Assembly (NCBI GenBank): GCA_013407085.1
Contig: JACCGJ010019122.1
Location: 1 to 64,000, forward strand
Direction of reading: 5' to 3'
Source: Atriophallophorus winterbourni
Lineage: Eukaryota; Platyhelminthes; Trematoda; Plagiorchiida; Microphallidae
Length of the DNA: 64,000 bases
The notes under the pieces were generated by a model, which did no database searches, was not told the origin of the DNA, and saw nothing but the letters and a program-made list of their open reading frames with translations. The position numbers and the translations under genes were made by a program. Below are positions 32,565 to 44,135 of the stretch, in pieces. The first letter of the stretch is position 1. Every line of letters begins with the position of its first letter.

Positions 32565-34268
32565 TTGCAGCTCCATCCGCCGAAGCAAACTGGTTCTTAG
32601 GATCTAGTCACTCGAATTCACTCCTACCACAGATTATTAGGAGAAGTTACGCCGAGCCACACAGGACAACGCTTGTAGAACAGGAGCTGGATTTGGTTGA
32701 CAGAGGCCATGTGAGAGTTTATTCGCAAAACCAATTCTTTGATAAACAACCATGAAATCAACGAATTTGAATCATCCGTTTAAAGTGGGATGGTAAACGC
32801 TAGTAGTTCAAATAGTGACAAGAAACTCATCATTAGACTAGTGTATTTCTTGTACCTGAGCTTGTTGAATTGACATATATTTAGGGCATTGTCATCCTTC
32901 GAACTTCATACACGTCATTACTATTGATTGGAACATTTTACTTCGACCCACTGTGCTGGTTGGTCAACCCACATTTGGCAGGGTTGAGTATGAATTTGTC
33001 GAGTAATAGAAAAAAGACGTTGTGCGCATCAGAAACGTACAAAATCGCAAATAGAATCGAAACACTCTCAGTGTACCGTGAATTAATCGAAGTGTTTCAT
33101 TGTGCCAGTCTGTACGTAAGAAGCCCCATTTTTTATTCTGTTTTTGCATAATCAATGACGGTCGGAAAAATCATGCACTCACCGTTTAAAACAGGTTTAA
33201 GATAAAAAACAAATCACACAGTCTCGTTGAGATAAAAACAAAGTTTCAGCGATACTTTGAATGAAAACGCGGTAGTGTTCCGAGGTCAATCTTTACGGTG
33301 ATTAATACATGGTGACAATAACAACCGGTGCACTGAACTAAAGTTGCTAATATTCACTTCATCGTCATCTAGGTGACCGGTGCGCTCTTGAATTGATTTA
33401 CCGCTAAAATGAACAACACACGATCAACACATTGAATGATGATTGTGCTAAATCGTGCATCACATATTCAACACGACTCCGCTTAAACGTGAACGAAGGA
33501 AATCAGCATATGCAATGAAAGATTTATCTAATATTTATTAAAATTTATTTTTGGGGTGAACTGTTTTTCGTGTCTGTTTTACGTCGATATTATTTATAAA
33601 TGGCGAACGAGAAACGTCGTTTCTGGACGGGTAGAAGCCACTGGATGAAACTCTCAACTGAATGAATTTTCAATTGGTTTTTGTTGTCAAATTTCAATTC
33701 TTTGTGATATAATGTTCCTCATTAGTATGTATTTGAATCACACAAACCCCGCAACCGAAACGGGGTGTTTGCACAAGTCAGTGGGATACACGCACAAATA
33801 TTAATTACAATTAGTCCTCTGTTTTTGACATGTGGATCTTGATTATACTGTACCTACATGATCGTGCCTCGTGTGTGTGATTGAAATGCATGCAAATGAG
33901 TATGTTTGTTCAATATTATGGGTTGAACTCCATCTACCTGCCATTTCGCTCATGTGATCGACCTGGTGTTCGCACCAACCCTATTCAACAGCTGCATACA
34001 ATCGCAAATCTGGTTCATCAATAAGATATTTTTTATGGATTGTTCAATGACTATAAATGTTTGACAATCTCAAAATTGTGTAAAGTCTGCATCCCCATTC
34101 CGGAGTAACACAGCACTTGGAGGAAATTTGACAATTTGGAATGGATTATAAAACAACACTCGATTATGAAAAACTGTTGTCTGCGTGATGACGAAAGACG
34201 TTCATTATTCTAAATGCTATATCGCTTCGTTAAATGGTTAATATGAAAACCTAAGAAATCCGAGATGT
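32565..34268 (+). repeat. Block X, copy 3
   Basis: Same order of landmarks as copies 1 and 2 but without the hammerhead SINE (empty site near 33085). It runs directly into the gypsy integrase at 34270. Confidence 0.8.
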
Positions 34269-34269
34269 G

Positions 34270-35150
34270 TCATTTATCATATTATTACACTTACCGTGCA
34301 ATAATCCCCTTCTCTCTCGTTTTTGTTTTCTCAGACATCACCATCTGAGACACCCCGGAAACGGTCGAATGAAAGCAATGACAATATCTCATGTGTTCTG
34401 CCTGGGCAACGACAAAGATTTCGAACATGTGGTTCGTTCTTGCTCTCGGTGCCATCAAGCTGCGAAATCTTCCCCTCGTCAACAACCAATTCCATGGCCG
34501 CCCAAAACGCAACGCCGGAATCGAGTCCAATTTGATTTTGCCGGTCCAATCGATAATGTGTCATATCTGTTTGTGGTTGACGCTCATTCAAAATGGCGAG
34601 AAATTTCTCCTGTGAACCCGCAAATTGCAACTGCTACCATCAATGTACCGAGGAGAAACTTCAATTAAAATGGCATACCAAGCACTATTGTTTTCGACAA
34701 TGGTTCGCAATACTCCTCCGCCCCTCAAGAACAGTTCCGGAGAGCACGAAATATTAATCACCTCTGGTCTCTGCCCCGAAAAACCCTAAACCAACGGTTA
34801 AGTCGAACGCTTTGTTGACACATTCAAATATGAACCCTCAAAAGCGCCTAAGAAGGGAACAACTATGGAAGTGCTTCAACGATTTCTACTGGTCTAAAGG
34901 TCAGCACCGCATCCGGGATTGCCTAACAATCAGTCGCCAGTAAAAGTCCTCATGGAAGGTAAATGGCGTACAATTCTAACTAGTATGCTACCAACTGAAA
35001 CCAAGAACAAGAAGAACGTTTTGTGAAAATTAGGTAAACACTAAGTAATGAGACATATGTTTCGGTTTGTGACCATCGCCCGAACATGAATCGTTGGGTT
35101 TACGGACGAATCACTAATCTTCGAGTTGAAGTTCTCTATTAGGATACCAT
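34270..35150 (+). pseudogene. Gypsy integrase and C-terminal region, array copy 2
   Basis: H2C2 finger (HHHLRHPGNGRMKAMTISH, then VRSCSRCHQA) and DDE core VQFDFAGPIDNVSYLFVVDA and VFDNGSQYSS. Past stops, RFVDTFK-type and TTMEVLQRF blocks follow to NYNQEQEE-like sequence near 35020, and then DHRPNMNRWVYGRITNL. Frame breaks near 34665 and 34780. Both catalytic aspartates seen are kept. A near-identical copy is at 39219-40100. Confidence 0.82.
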
Positions 35151-35154
35151 TCGC

Positions 35155-35577
35155 ATAGTATATGGTTACGAAATCGCAATCTTTTACGTCCTGCACCTCC
35201 CAAAACTCAATGCAAAACTCTGTAAACCATACCCTTAAACACTTGATAAAGCCCAGTGACCTTACTCGAACACGAACACATTCAAAGGCTTTAAGTATTC
35301 CGCATTTTCGATTGGATATACGTCGTAATTTTTTCTCGGTAAAAATTTGTTTCACTTGGAACTATTTGTCTGAAGAAATCACACGATCAAAATTTGTTGA
35401 GGTTTTCTCCTCCAAACTCGATGCGTTTATGACGAACCATGCGGTATGCGAGTGTCCCTACTGATTTTTGAGATATTTTATATATTTGTATATATTCCAT
35501 ATACCTTGTCATCCTATGGTTATGATTGAGCACAATGCTTTTTCTACCATAAAGTTTTCTGAGTTCTGAGTTCTGAA
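35155..35577 (+). mobile_element. CR1-like 3' fragment with (TTCTGAG)n tail
   Basis: C-terminal CR1 motifs (FRLDIRRNFFSVKICFTWNYL, then a SKLDAF block) and 90 bp of 3' UTR end in three TTCTGAG-type units at 35555-35577. The same insertion is at 40104-40526, so it predates the array duplication. Array copy 1 near 30580 lacks it. Confidence 0.75.
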
Positions 35578-35749
35578 GCGTCTAACTGGATATATTACAG
35601 GACACATTTGGATTCCTCGTTCCAACCACTGAAACCACCGAAACATTACATCAAGTTAAGCTCACGGGAGGCGAGAGAATTCGCGAACCGGAATCGAGGT
35701 CACAAATTGGCCCTAGGAGGACAAAGTACGAAACGTTTACGAGGGGAGA

Positions 35750-36736
35750 TGTTAGGTGGTGCGACCTCACCCAAGACGCTTGCGTCCTAGATAAGTTCTT
35801 TAGCCAAACAGTGCGTTTGCATACTGTGGCATGTTGTAACCTTACGCTTTCATTATATTCCAGTGTCCTTGAATACCGAACCATCACTGAAACTGGCTCG
35901 AAATCTATCCGCCCGAGATTTGTTCCATTTGCGATTCAATCTCCTGCAGATAACGAAAACCCGGCTGGTGAACACATTTTGGTTCGATTCGTCGACAATT
36001 CTTCAAGAGTATTGGAGTACACAGCGTACCCTACTCCCATGCTATTAACCACACCCTCTCTCATCCTCCAGAATTTCTTAGATTTTCTTATTCTGATGGA
36101 TTTATGTTCCCTTTTCCATCTTTTCAACCAATCTCTCCGTAAAAAAACATGAATTGATGCATATATAATTTATTTATCAATTTTTTATGACAATTTATTA
36201 CAATTCACTCCACGTTTTCCATAATTACCTTCCATTTATGTTCTCCATGTTTTCCCATCCTCGCAATTCGTAAATTCTGAAATAAGTTTAAATGAAACCT
36301 TACTGTTATTAAACATTAAGATTTTCTTCTTACTTACTGTTTATTCGTTCCCATTATTGAATGGAAAAAATGTTTAAAAATCCCGCTCACTTCGGTCATT
36401 TGCACCGTTATATTTTCTTTTGCTGTTCCAATTTTGATAAACTGATCATGTATTACATGCCTTGGATGTCCAAGAATATATATTATTATTATTATTATTA
36501 AATGTCGTTATCCGAGCATGCGTTGTCATACTCTGCACGGTCTACTTTGCTGCCTACTTCGCACAGCCCGTTCTGATCTTTATATAATAAGGTCCTGAGA
36601 ACCTGTGCCAAGAATCACGCCTTGGTGATTTCATTACCATCCTGGGTTGTTCTGTTCTCGGCCTCAGAAGGATTGCTCTCTTGTACTATCTAGTCGATCA
36701 CCTGGCACAAGTGTCTCTAGAATCCAGTACATAACA
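35750..36736 (+). repeat. Gypsy LTR, array copy 2, split by an insertion
   Basis: TGTTAGGTGG starts at 35750 after gaggggaga. The LTR breaks after about 100 bp (acgctt at 35848) and resumes at about 36501 (aaatgtcgttatccg), ending ACATAACA at 36736. Compare the unbroken LTRs at 30718 and 40699. Confidence 0.8.
35849..36500 (+). mobile_element. LINE 3' insertion with TTA tail (family T)
   Basis: Present only in the 35.75-kb LTR. It carries a 113-residue-scale open frame ending at about 36150 and a 3' end tgatcatgtattacatgccttgg...ccaagaatata followed by (tta)n. That end is the complement of the tails at 4405 and 6690. 5'-truncated; its protein piece is too divergent for me to place. Confidence 0.7.
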
Positions 36737-37160
36737 ATTTTACTATGTGCATTCAAAACATATTCAAATGTTGGGGGATTCTCAGTAAATCGGAATCATT
36801 TATCAACCGTTCCATCCGTGTTTCGTTTTTGTAGACCACAGTGTCATACATTAAGTCAGTTAACCATGAAAACAAAGTTTGCAATGAATCGGTTATCGTA
36901 AGTTTTTGGTAACGTTTCGCTTCTGAACACAGAAGCTTCGTCAGACCATGGGTGTTGGTACGAAAAGTGTTGAGGTTTAAATGGCATTCTCTTGACCAAA
37001 CCTGTGTTCTCTAAGCTAGACAGGGGAGATCAAGATAATTGATCACACCCCCTAATTGCTGTGTTCATCCCTAATTGTTTATTAATTGCGTCTGCTGACA
37101 CACTGCTCACGTAATCATATGTGCATTAGGTGTGATGTTCGTTCATCCTCATCGGCTGCG
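36737..37160 (-). mobile_element. Penelope-like sequence, array copy 2
   Basis: Same sequence as 31054-31487, with the hammerhead at 36908-36947. It breaks at catcggctgc and jumps to the sequence found at 32223, lacking the inverted arm. Confidence 0.7.
36908..36947 (-). ncRNA. Hammerhead motif of Penelope type, copy 2
   Basis: Same as 31225-31264: GGT, CTGACGA, 7-bp stem II, GAAA, CGTT, ACC. Core intact. Confidence 0.7.
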
Positions 37161-37489
37161 GGTCAATGCTTAAGTGCAATAAAAATCTAGGTTGAAATTA
37201 TGAGATCAATTCGAAGTCTGCCATTAAAACTATATTTGACAACATAGATTGATGAGTGCATTCATTTCAAGACGGTAACATCAATCAGAAATAATCATAC
37301 TATTGTTTAAACGCTCATTGACAATCGCATCACTTTGTTTACAGTAGTCGATGAAATCCGGGTGTTTTTCAATACAGTTTCCTGTGTAACAAGTGTCGTT
37401 GAAATTGAAGGAGCAGCTCGGTCAATAAATTTAGAGACGATGCCGTTGCATTTGTCAGAAAAAGGTTTACCTTCCATCAGATGAACAGC

Positions 37490-39215
37490 CATCCGCTCGA
37501 AGCAAACTGGTTTTGAGGATTCAGTCACTCGAATTCACTTCTACCACCGATTATTAGGAGAAGTTACGCCGAGCCACACAGGACAACGCTTGTAGACCAG
37601 GAGCTGGACTTGGTTGTCAAAGGCCATGTGAGAAGCGCGTCGTTAGATAATTTTCGGAAATGAGAGCATATTTGCAAAACCACTCTTTCTATGAACAACC
37701 ATGTTATCAGGGAATTAGTATCAACCGTTTAAAATGGGATGGTAAACGCTAGTAGTTCAAGTAGTGACAAGAAACTCATCGTTATACTAGTGCATTTCTT
37801 GCACGTTAGCTTGTTGAATTGACTTATAATTCGAGCATTGTCATCCTTCGAACTTCAAACACGTCATTACTATTGATTGGAACATTCTACTTCGACCCAC
37901 TTTGCTTGTTGGTCAACCCACATTTGGCAGTGTTGAGTATGAATTTGTCGAGTAATAGAAAAAAGACGTTGTGCGCATCAGAAACGTACAAAATCGCAAA
38001 TAGAAGCGAAACACTCTCAGTGTACCGTGAATTAATCGAAGTGTTTCATTGTGCCAGTCTGTACATAAGAAGCCCCATTTTTATTCTGTTTTTGCATAAT
38101 CAATGACGGTCGGAAAAATCATGCACTCACCGTTTAAAACAGGTTTAAGATAAAAAACAAATCACACACCATCTTTGAGATAAAAACACAGATTCAGCGA
38201 TACTTTGAATGAAAACGCGCTAGTGTTCCGAGGTCAATCTTTACGGTGATTAATGCATGGTGACAACAACAACCGGTGCACTGAACTAAAGTTGCTAACG
38301 TTGTGTTAATCATGATCTAGGTCACCGGTGCGCTCTTGAATTGATTTACCGCTAAAATGAACAACACACGATCAACACATTGAATAATGATTGTGCTAAA
38401 TCGTGCATCACATATTCAACACGAATCCGCTTAAACGTGAAGGAAGGAAATCAGCATATGCAATGAAAGATTTATCTAATATTTATTAAAATTTATTTTT
38501 GGGGTGAACTGTTTTTCGTGTCTGTTTTACGTCGATATTATTTATAAATGTCGAACGAGAAACGTCGTTTGTGGACGGGTAGAAGCCACTGGATGAAACT
38601 CTCAACTGAGTGAATTTTCAATTGGTTCTTGTTGTCAAATTTCAATTCTTTGTGATATAATGTTCCTCATTAGTATGTATTTGAATCACACAAACCCCGC
38701 AACCGAAACGGGGTGTTTGCACAAGTCAGGGGGATACACGCTCAAATATTAATTACAATTAGTCCTCTGTTTTTGACATGTGGATCTTGATTATACTGTA
38801 CCTACATGATCGTGCCTCGTGTGTGTGTGATTGAAATGCATGCAAATGAGTATGTTTGTTCAATATTATGGGTTGAACTCCATCTACCTGCCATTTCGCT
38901 CATGTGATCGTCCTGGTGTTCGCGCCAACCCTATTCAAGAGCTGCATACAATCGCAAATCTGGTTCATCAATAAGATATTTTTATGGATTGTTCAATGAC
39001 TATAAATGTTTGACAATCTCAAACTTGTGTAAAGTCTGCATCCCCATTCCGGAGTAACACAGCACTTGGAGGAACTTTGACAATTTGGAATGGATTATAA
39101 AACAACACTCGATTATGAAAAACTGTTGTCTGCGTGATGACGAAAGACGTTCATTATTCTAAATGCTATATCGCTTCGTTGAATGGTTATTATGAACACC
39201 TAAGAAATCCGAGAT
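37490..39215 (+). repeat. Block X, copy 4
   Basis: Collinear with 32565-34268 at an offset of about 4.92-4.95 kb and highly similar. Empty for the hammerhead SINE. Confidence 0.85.
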
Positions 39216-39218
39216 GTG

Positions 39219-40100
39219 TCATTTATCATTTTATTACACTTACCGTGTAATAATCCCCTTCTCTCTCGTTTTTGTTTTCTCAGACATCACCATCTGAGAC
39301 ACCCCGGAAACGGTCGAATGAAAGCAAGGGCAATATCTCATGTGTTCTGCCTGGGCAACGACAAAGATTTCGAACATGTGGTTCGTTCTTGCTCTCGGTG
39401 CCATCAAGCTGCGAAATCTTCCCCTCGTCAACAACCAATTCCATGGCCGCCCAAAACGCAACGCCGGAATCGAGTCCAATTTGATTTTGCCGGTCCAATC
39501 GATAATGTGTCATATCTGTTTGTGGTTGACGCTCATTCAAAATGACTAGAAATTTCTCCTGTGAACCCGCAAATTGCAACTGCTACCATCAATGTACTGA
39601 GGAGAAACTTCAATTAACATGGCATACCAAGCACTATTGTTTTCGACAATGGTTCGCAATACTCCTCCGCCCCTCAAGAACAGTTCCGGAGAGCACGAAA
39701 TATTAATCACCTCTGGTCTCTGCCCTGAAAAAACCTAAACCAACGGTTAAGTCGAACGCTTTGTTGACACATTCAAATTTGAACCCTCAAAAGCGCCTAA
39801 GAAGGGAACAACTATGGAAGTGCTTCAACGATTTCTCATGGTTTAAAGGTCAGCACCGCATCCGGGATTGCCTAAAAATCAGTCGCCAGTATAAGTCCTC
39901 ATGGAAGGTAAATTGCGTACAATTCTAACTAGTATGCTACCAACTGAAACCAAGAACAAGAAGAACGTTTTGTGAAAATTAGGTAAACACTAAGTAATGA
40001 GACATATGTTTCGGTTTGTGACCATCGCCCGAACATGAATCGTTGGGTTTACGGACGAATCACTGATCTTCGAGTTAAAGTTCTCCATTAGGTTACCGTT
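39219..40100 (+). pseudogene. Gypsy integrase, array copy 3
   Basis: Near-identical to 34270-35150. An extra stop replaces W after VVDAHSK (tga at 39543). Finger and DDE aspartates remain visible. Further frame breaks as in copy 2. Confidence 0.82.
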
Positions 40101-40103
40101 CGC

Positions 40104-40526
40104 ATAGTATATGGTTACGACATCGCAATCATTTACGTCCTGCACTTCCCAAAACTCAATGCAAAACTCTGTAAACCATATCGCTTAAACACTTGATAAA
40201 GCCCAGTGACCTTACTCGAACACGAACACATTCAAAGGCTTTAAGTATTCCGCATTTTCGATTGGATATACGTCGTAATTTTTCTCGGTAATAATTTGTT
40301 TCACTTGGAACTATTTGCCTGAAGAAATCACACGATCAAAATCTGTTGAGGTTTTCTCTTCCAAACTCGATGCGTTTATGACGAACCATGCGGTATGCGA
40401 GTGTCCCTATTGATTATTGATATATTTTATATATTTTTATATATTCCATATACCTTGTCATCCTATGGTTATTGTTGAGCATAGTGCTTTTTCTACCATA
40501 AAGTTTTCTGAGTTCTGAGTTCTGAA
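40104..40526 (+). mobile_element. CR1-like 3' fragment, array copy 3
   Basis: Duplicate of 35155-35577, with the same TTCTGAG tail. Confidence 0.75.
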
Positions 40527-40698
40527 GCGTCCAACTGGATATATTACTGGACACATTTGGATTCCTCGTTCCAACCACTGAAACCACCGAAACATTACAT
40601 CAAGTTAAGCTCACGAGAGGCGAGAGAATTCGCGAACCGGCATCGAGGTCACAAATGGGCCCAAGGAGGACAAAGTACGAAACGTTTACGAGGGGAGA

Positions 40699-41035
40699 TG
40701 TTGGGTGGTGCGACCTCACCCAAGACGCGTGCGACCTAGTTAATTTCCTTATCAGAACAGTGCGTTTGCATACTGTGGCATGTTGTAACCCTACGCTTAA
40801 ATGTCCTTATCCGAGCATGCGTTGTCATACTCTGCACGGTCTACTTTGCTGCCTACTTCGCACACCCTGTTCTGATCTTTATATAATAAGGTCCTGAGAA
40901 CCTGTGCCAAGAATCCCGCCTTGGTCATTTCATTACCATCCTGGGTTGTTCTGTTCAATGTCTCAGAGGGATTGGTCTCTCGTACTATCTAGTTGATCAC
41001 CTGGCACAACTGTCTCTAGAATCCAGTACATAACA
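40699..41035 (+). repeat. Gypsy LTR, array copy 3
   Basis: 337 bp, TGTTGGGTGG to ACATAACA, preceded by aggggaga. Unbroken; nearly identical to 30718-31053. Confidence 0.8.
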
Positions 41036-41216
41036 ATTTTACTTTGTGCATTCAAAACATTTTCAAATGTTGGTGGATTCCCAGTAAATCGGAATCATTT
41101 AGCAACCGTTCCATCCGTGTGTCGTTTTTGTAGACCACAGTGTCATAAATTAAGTCAGTTAACCATGAAAACAAAGTTTGCAATGAATCGGTTATAGTAA
41201 GTTTTTGGTAACGTTT

Positions 41217-41256
41217 CGCTTCTGAACACAAAAGCTTCGTCAGTCCAAGGTGTTGG
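41217..41256 (-). ncRNA. Hammerhead motif of Penelope type, copy 3
   Basis: As copies 1 and 2 but stem II has one mismatch (acacaaaagct) and stem I is weakened (cagtcc). Array copy truncated at about 41420. Confidence 0.6.
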
Positions 41257-41454
41257 TACGAACATTGTTCAGCTTTAAATGGCATTCTCTTGACCAATCC
41301 TGAGTTCTCTAAGCTAGACAGGGGAGATCAAGATAATTGATCACACCCCCTAATTGCTGTGTTCATCCCTATTGTTTAAATGGCGTCTGCTGACACACTG
41401 CTTACGTAATCATATGTGCATTAGGTGGGGGGAGGGGCGTTCCTCCGACGGAAA

Positions 41455-41688
41455 GTATATATGAGGATTCTTATTATATTTATTAGGATTTTATTATATT
41501 ATTCTATTCTTAGTATTATTATTATTAGTATAGTATGTATTAGTGGGTTGTATTATTATTATGAGTATCTATTATGTAATATAGTAATATTATTATTAGT
41601 AGTATCTTATTATTATTATTATTCTTATTATTATTCATTATTATTATTATTCTTATTATTATTGTATTATTATTATATTATTATTATG

Positions 41689-41724
<36 letters not shown>

Positions 41725-41779
41725 TTCTATATTATTATTATGCTTATTATTATTATTATTATCTTATTATTATTATTAA

Positions 41780-41870
<91 letters not shown>

Positions 41871-41877
41871 TATTAGA
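41455..41877. repeat. Large (TTA)n microsatellite
   Basis: About 420 bp of tta units, imperfect on the left and nearly pure on the right (about 41770-41870). Ile/Leu/Tyr- and Asn-homopolymer frames on the two strands are by-products. It marks the right end of the segmental array. Confidence 0.95.
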
Positions 41878-41879
41878 TA

Positions 41880-42525
41880 GATGGCAGCAGACACATTTTT
41901 CATGTAAATGGACACATTGAAAATGTATTTAGTAGGATGTGAATAAATACTTTGTAATATAAAGCGAATGAATGTATGAATGAAATTGAACAAGCCTGTT
42001 GGAGGCAAATTTTCGCAAGGTCATGGACCGAACGTAGACTAAGATGCTTTCAGGATTCCCGGCCTAGACATATTTCAGAAATTTATTTTAAAGGCTCAAA
42101 TGCTAGTGATAATACGTGTTTACACACACAGATAAGTAACATTAGCACAGCAGTGGTATGTAATTACACATTCATTCAGTGTAGAAAGGGATGAAAAATA
42201 ATAGAGGAAAATCTCGTTTTTCGTTTAAACTAATTTTCACCAATAAGGAAAAAGCGTACACAAATGCCATCAGTAGCCTAATTTTAAATGTGATTCTTGT
42301 AGGCTCACGGTAGTCAAACAATTATTCTACTGATAATGAAAAATCAACTGTAAATCTCAGGGCATCAAGCTCCTACATGTAAATTCAGACATTTGAACAT
42401 TCTTCTAAGATAAAACAATATGCCTCATTCAAATTTTACTTGAGCAATATTTCTGCTGATCTATTCACTACAAAAATCGATGCAAGCAAATTCAATGCAC
42501 ATATTAAGTGCACCTGCTCAGTATA
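41880..42525. other. Upstream region of the micro-exon gene
   Basis: A 72-codon frame (41976-42194) resembles nothing known. No repeat identified. This unique-looking segment may include distal regulatory DNA for the gene starting at 42641. Confidence 0.4.
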
Positions 42526-42533
42526 TACCCGCA

Positions 42534-42620
42534 ACCAATCACAGCTTAACTATTAGTCATTGTTGCACTCTGGTAAGGTTCCTTCAAGGTATAAAAGTAT
42601 CAGTGAAAGTTACAGACTTT
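42534..42620 (+). promoter_or_regulatory. Core promoter of the micro-exon gene (CCAAT and TATA)
   Basis: ccaat at 42534-42538 and tataaaag at 42590-42597. Transcription would be expected near 42620, giving a leader of about 20 nt before the ATG at 42641. The spacing (CCAAT about 85 bp and TATA about 30 bp upstream of the start) is ordinary for a Pol II promoter. Confidence 0.65.
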
Positions 42621-42640
42621 CGGTGCCGCTAACGAAAACA

Positions 42641-42722
42641 ATGCGTATAACACTCTGCACAATTACACTCGCTCTTTTGATATTTCACGATGGACGTTCG
42701 GTCGTTGGTGTCCCAATTAAAC
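42641..42722 (+). CDS. Micro-exon gene, exon 1: signal peptide
   Basis: ATG at 42641 begins MRITLCTITLALLIFHDG, a short basic n-region and a hydrophobic core, with small residues SVVG near residue 23 as a likely signal-peptidase site. So the product should enter the secretory pathway. The donor is AAAC|GTAAGA at 42722/42723, giving 82 coding bases and a phase-1 intron. Starting the gene here is supported by the TATA box 50 bp upstream and by the next exon reading on in frame. The short frame continues 10 codons past the donor if unspliced. In schistosome micro-exon genes the first exon typically encodes exactly this: a leader peptide. Confidence 0.75.
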
Positions 42723-44067
42723 GTAAGAAACTTTTGTTAAACAATATCTGCTAATTGGATTGATCTATTTTTAATAGATAGTAATATACTATATCGAAAC
42801 ATACTGTTTTATCAAAAAAATGAAATGTTATAATGCACTTTACTGTAGACCTCATTCGGTCGATGTCGACCATGGATGTACATCACAAGCGCATGGTGAT
42901 TTCATGCTTCATAGGTTCCCAAATGACTAAACAGTCCCATTTAGGAGGAGCGATTTCTTCGGTGGAGTTTACTCACTTGTCGGTCGACCGGCGGCATTTC
43001 ACCTGTCGCTCAGCAGTCGAGCGCAGCAGCTTCTCTCCCCCACTTTGAAGATTATGCTTCCCACCGTTCCGTCGAAAGACATGGTCAGGAACACGTTTTT
43101 CCAAACTATTATGGTCAACGTATCGCGCATTCATATTTCATTTGCAACAGTCTTTTGTAGCGTGAGAGATCATAATTTACTACTATAAATGACCAAGCTA
43201 TTTCATTAAATCATGTAATCTACTAAAATGTATTGTAATAGAATTGGATATCGCATTACTCTGATTAAGCTTATTGTATTGGATGTACATATTTACAGTT
43301 TACGTGATCATCTAATAGGATAATAAACAACTAAATGTGATGATAATAGAACCTAGTAAACTTTTATATATGATATAATATTGAGTATATATTAAATACA
43401 AATACAATCAAAATTAATATATAATAAAACCCATTGCAATAAATCATATAATTTAGTATAAAAAGAGGTTATATTATATGGTATATTGTATTATTTTAAC
43501 ACTATGTAAATTATATGAAAATGTAAGATACTATTATATATTGTTATGTATATTACTAGCCTATAGTAATCTATGCATTATTTGAATACCATGTGAAGTT
43601 TTTTCAATTATAATCTATTGCAATAAAGTAGACCAATTACGTATGTTACACAAATACTGATCTCTTTGGCTTCCATCCATAGATGTCAACATCGGATGTA
43701 AACTCCAAACGCAAAATACTCACCTTCTTCACAATATATCCACCAATATACTGTTATTTCTTTCTTAGCGGTAACTGCATGAAACCCTCCTCGCTGTGTG
43801 TCTGACGAGATAGAAACGCATTTGACCGAATGATAGATTTTGAGGGGCATAGAGCCCACCAATCTACCCTCTAGCAATGAGTGACGGTATCATGTAAGGT
43901 TTATCTAAGCTCCGCCTAGTTTAAATTTTGTAAGCACTGTCCCTCTGACGTCAGTGAAGTTAAACTGGAATGTTGCCCATAGTCTTTGCGTAGTTAGTAT
44001 GCCATGTATGTTGGTACATGAACACCAAGCATTCGTTAACAATGTTCCTTCTATTTTAAATTTTCAG
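42723..44067 (+). other. Intron 1
   Basis: 1,345 bp, GTAAGA...TTTTCAG. It includes at 42835-43060 a decayed copy of the 3' UTR also found at 25390-25430 (tcgatgtcgaccatggatgt), then an AT-rich stretch (43200-43620). A second trace of the same UTR lies near 43670-43700. Confidence 0.6.
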
Positions 44068-44135
44068 TCAGACTTGTCTACGTTGGTACACAACCAATGA
44101 ATTCGAATTCCGTTTTCAACGAAGACGTCGCTTAT
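44068..44135 (+). CDS. Micro-exon gene, exon 2
   Basis: 68 bp between a pyrimidine-rich acceptor (ctattttaaattttcag) and donor TAT|GTGAGT. With the one base left from exon 1 the frame reads LRLVYVGTQPMNSNSVFNED followed by VAY and ends on a complete codon (phase 0). Polar, no domain recognised. The open frame through both splice sites is the main support; the phase change 1 to 0 is unlike the later symmetric micro-exons. Confidence 0.62.

Noticed and set aside
41425..42008. Long Ile/Leu/Tyr and Asn homopolymer frames on both strands
   Set aside because: They are translations of the TTA microsatellite and have no other coding evidence.
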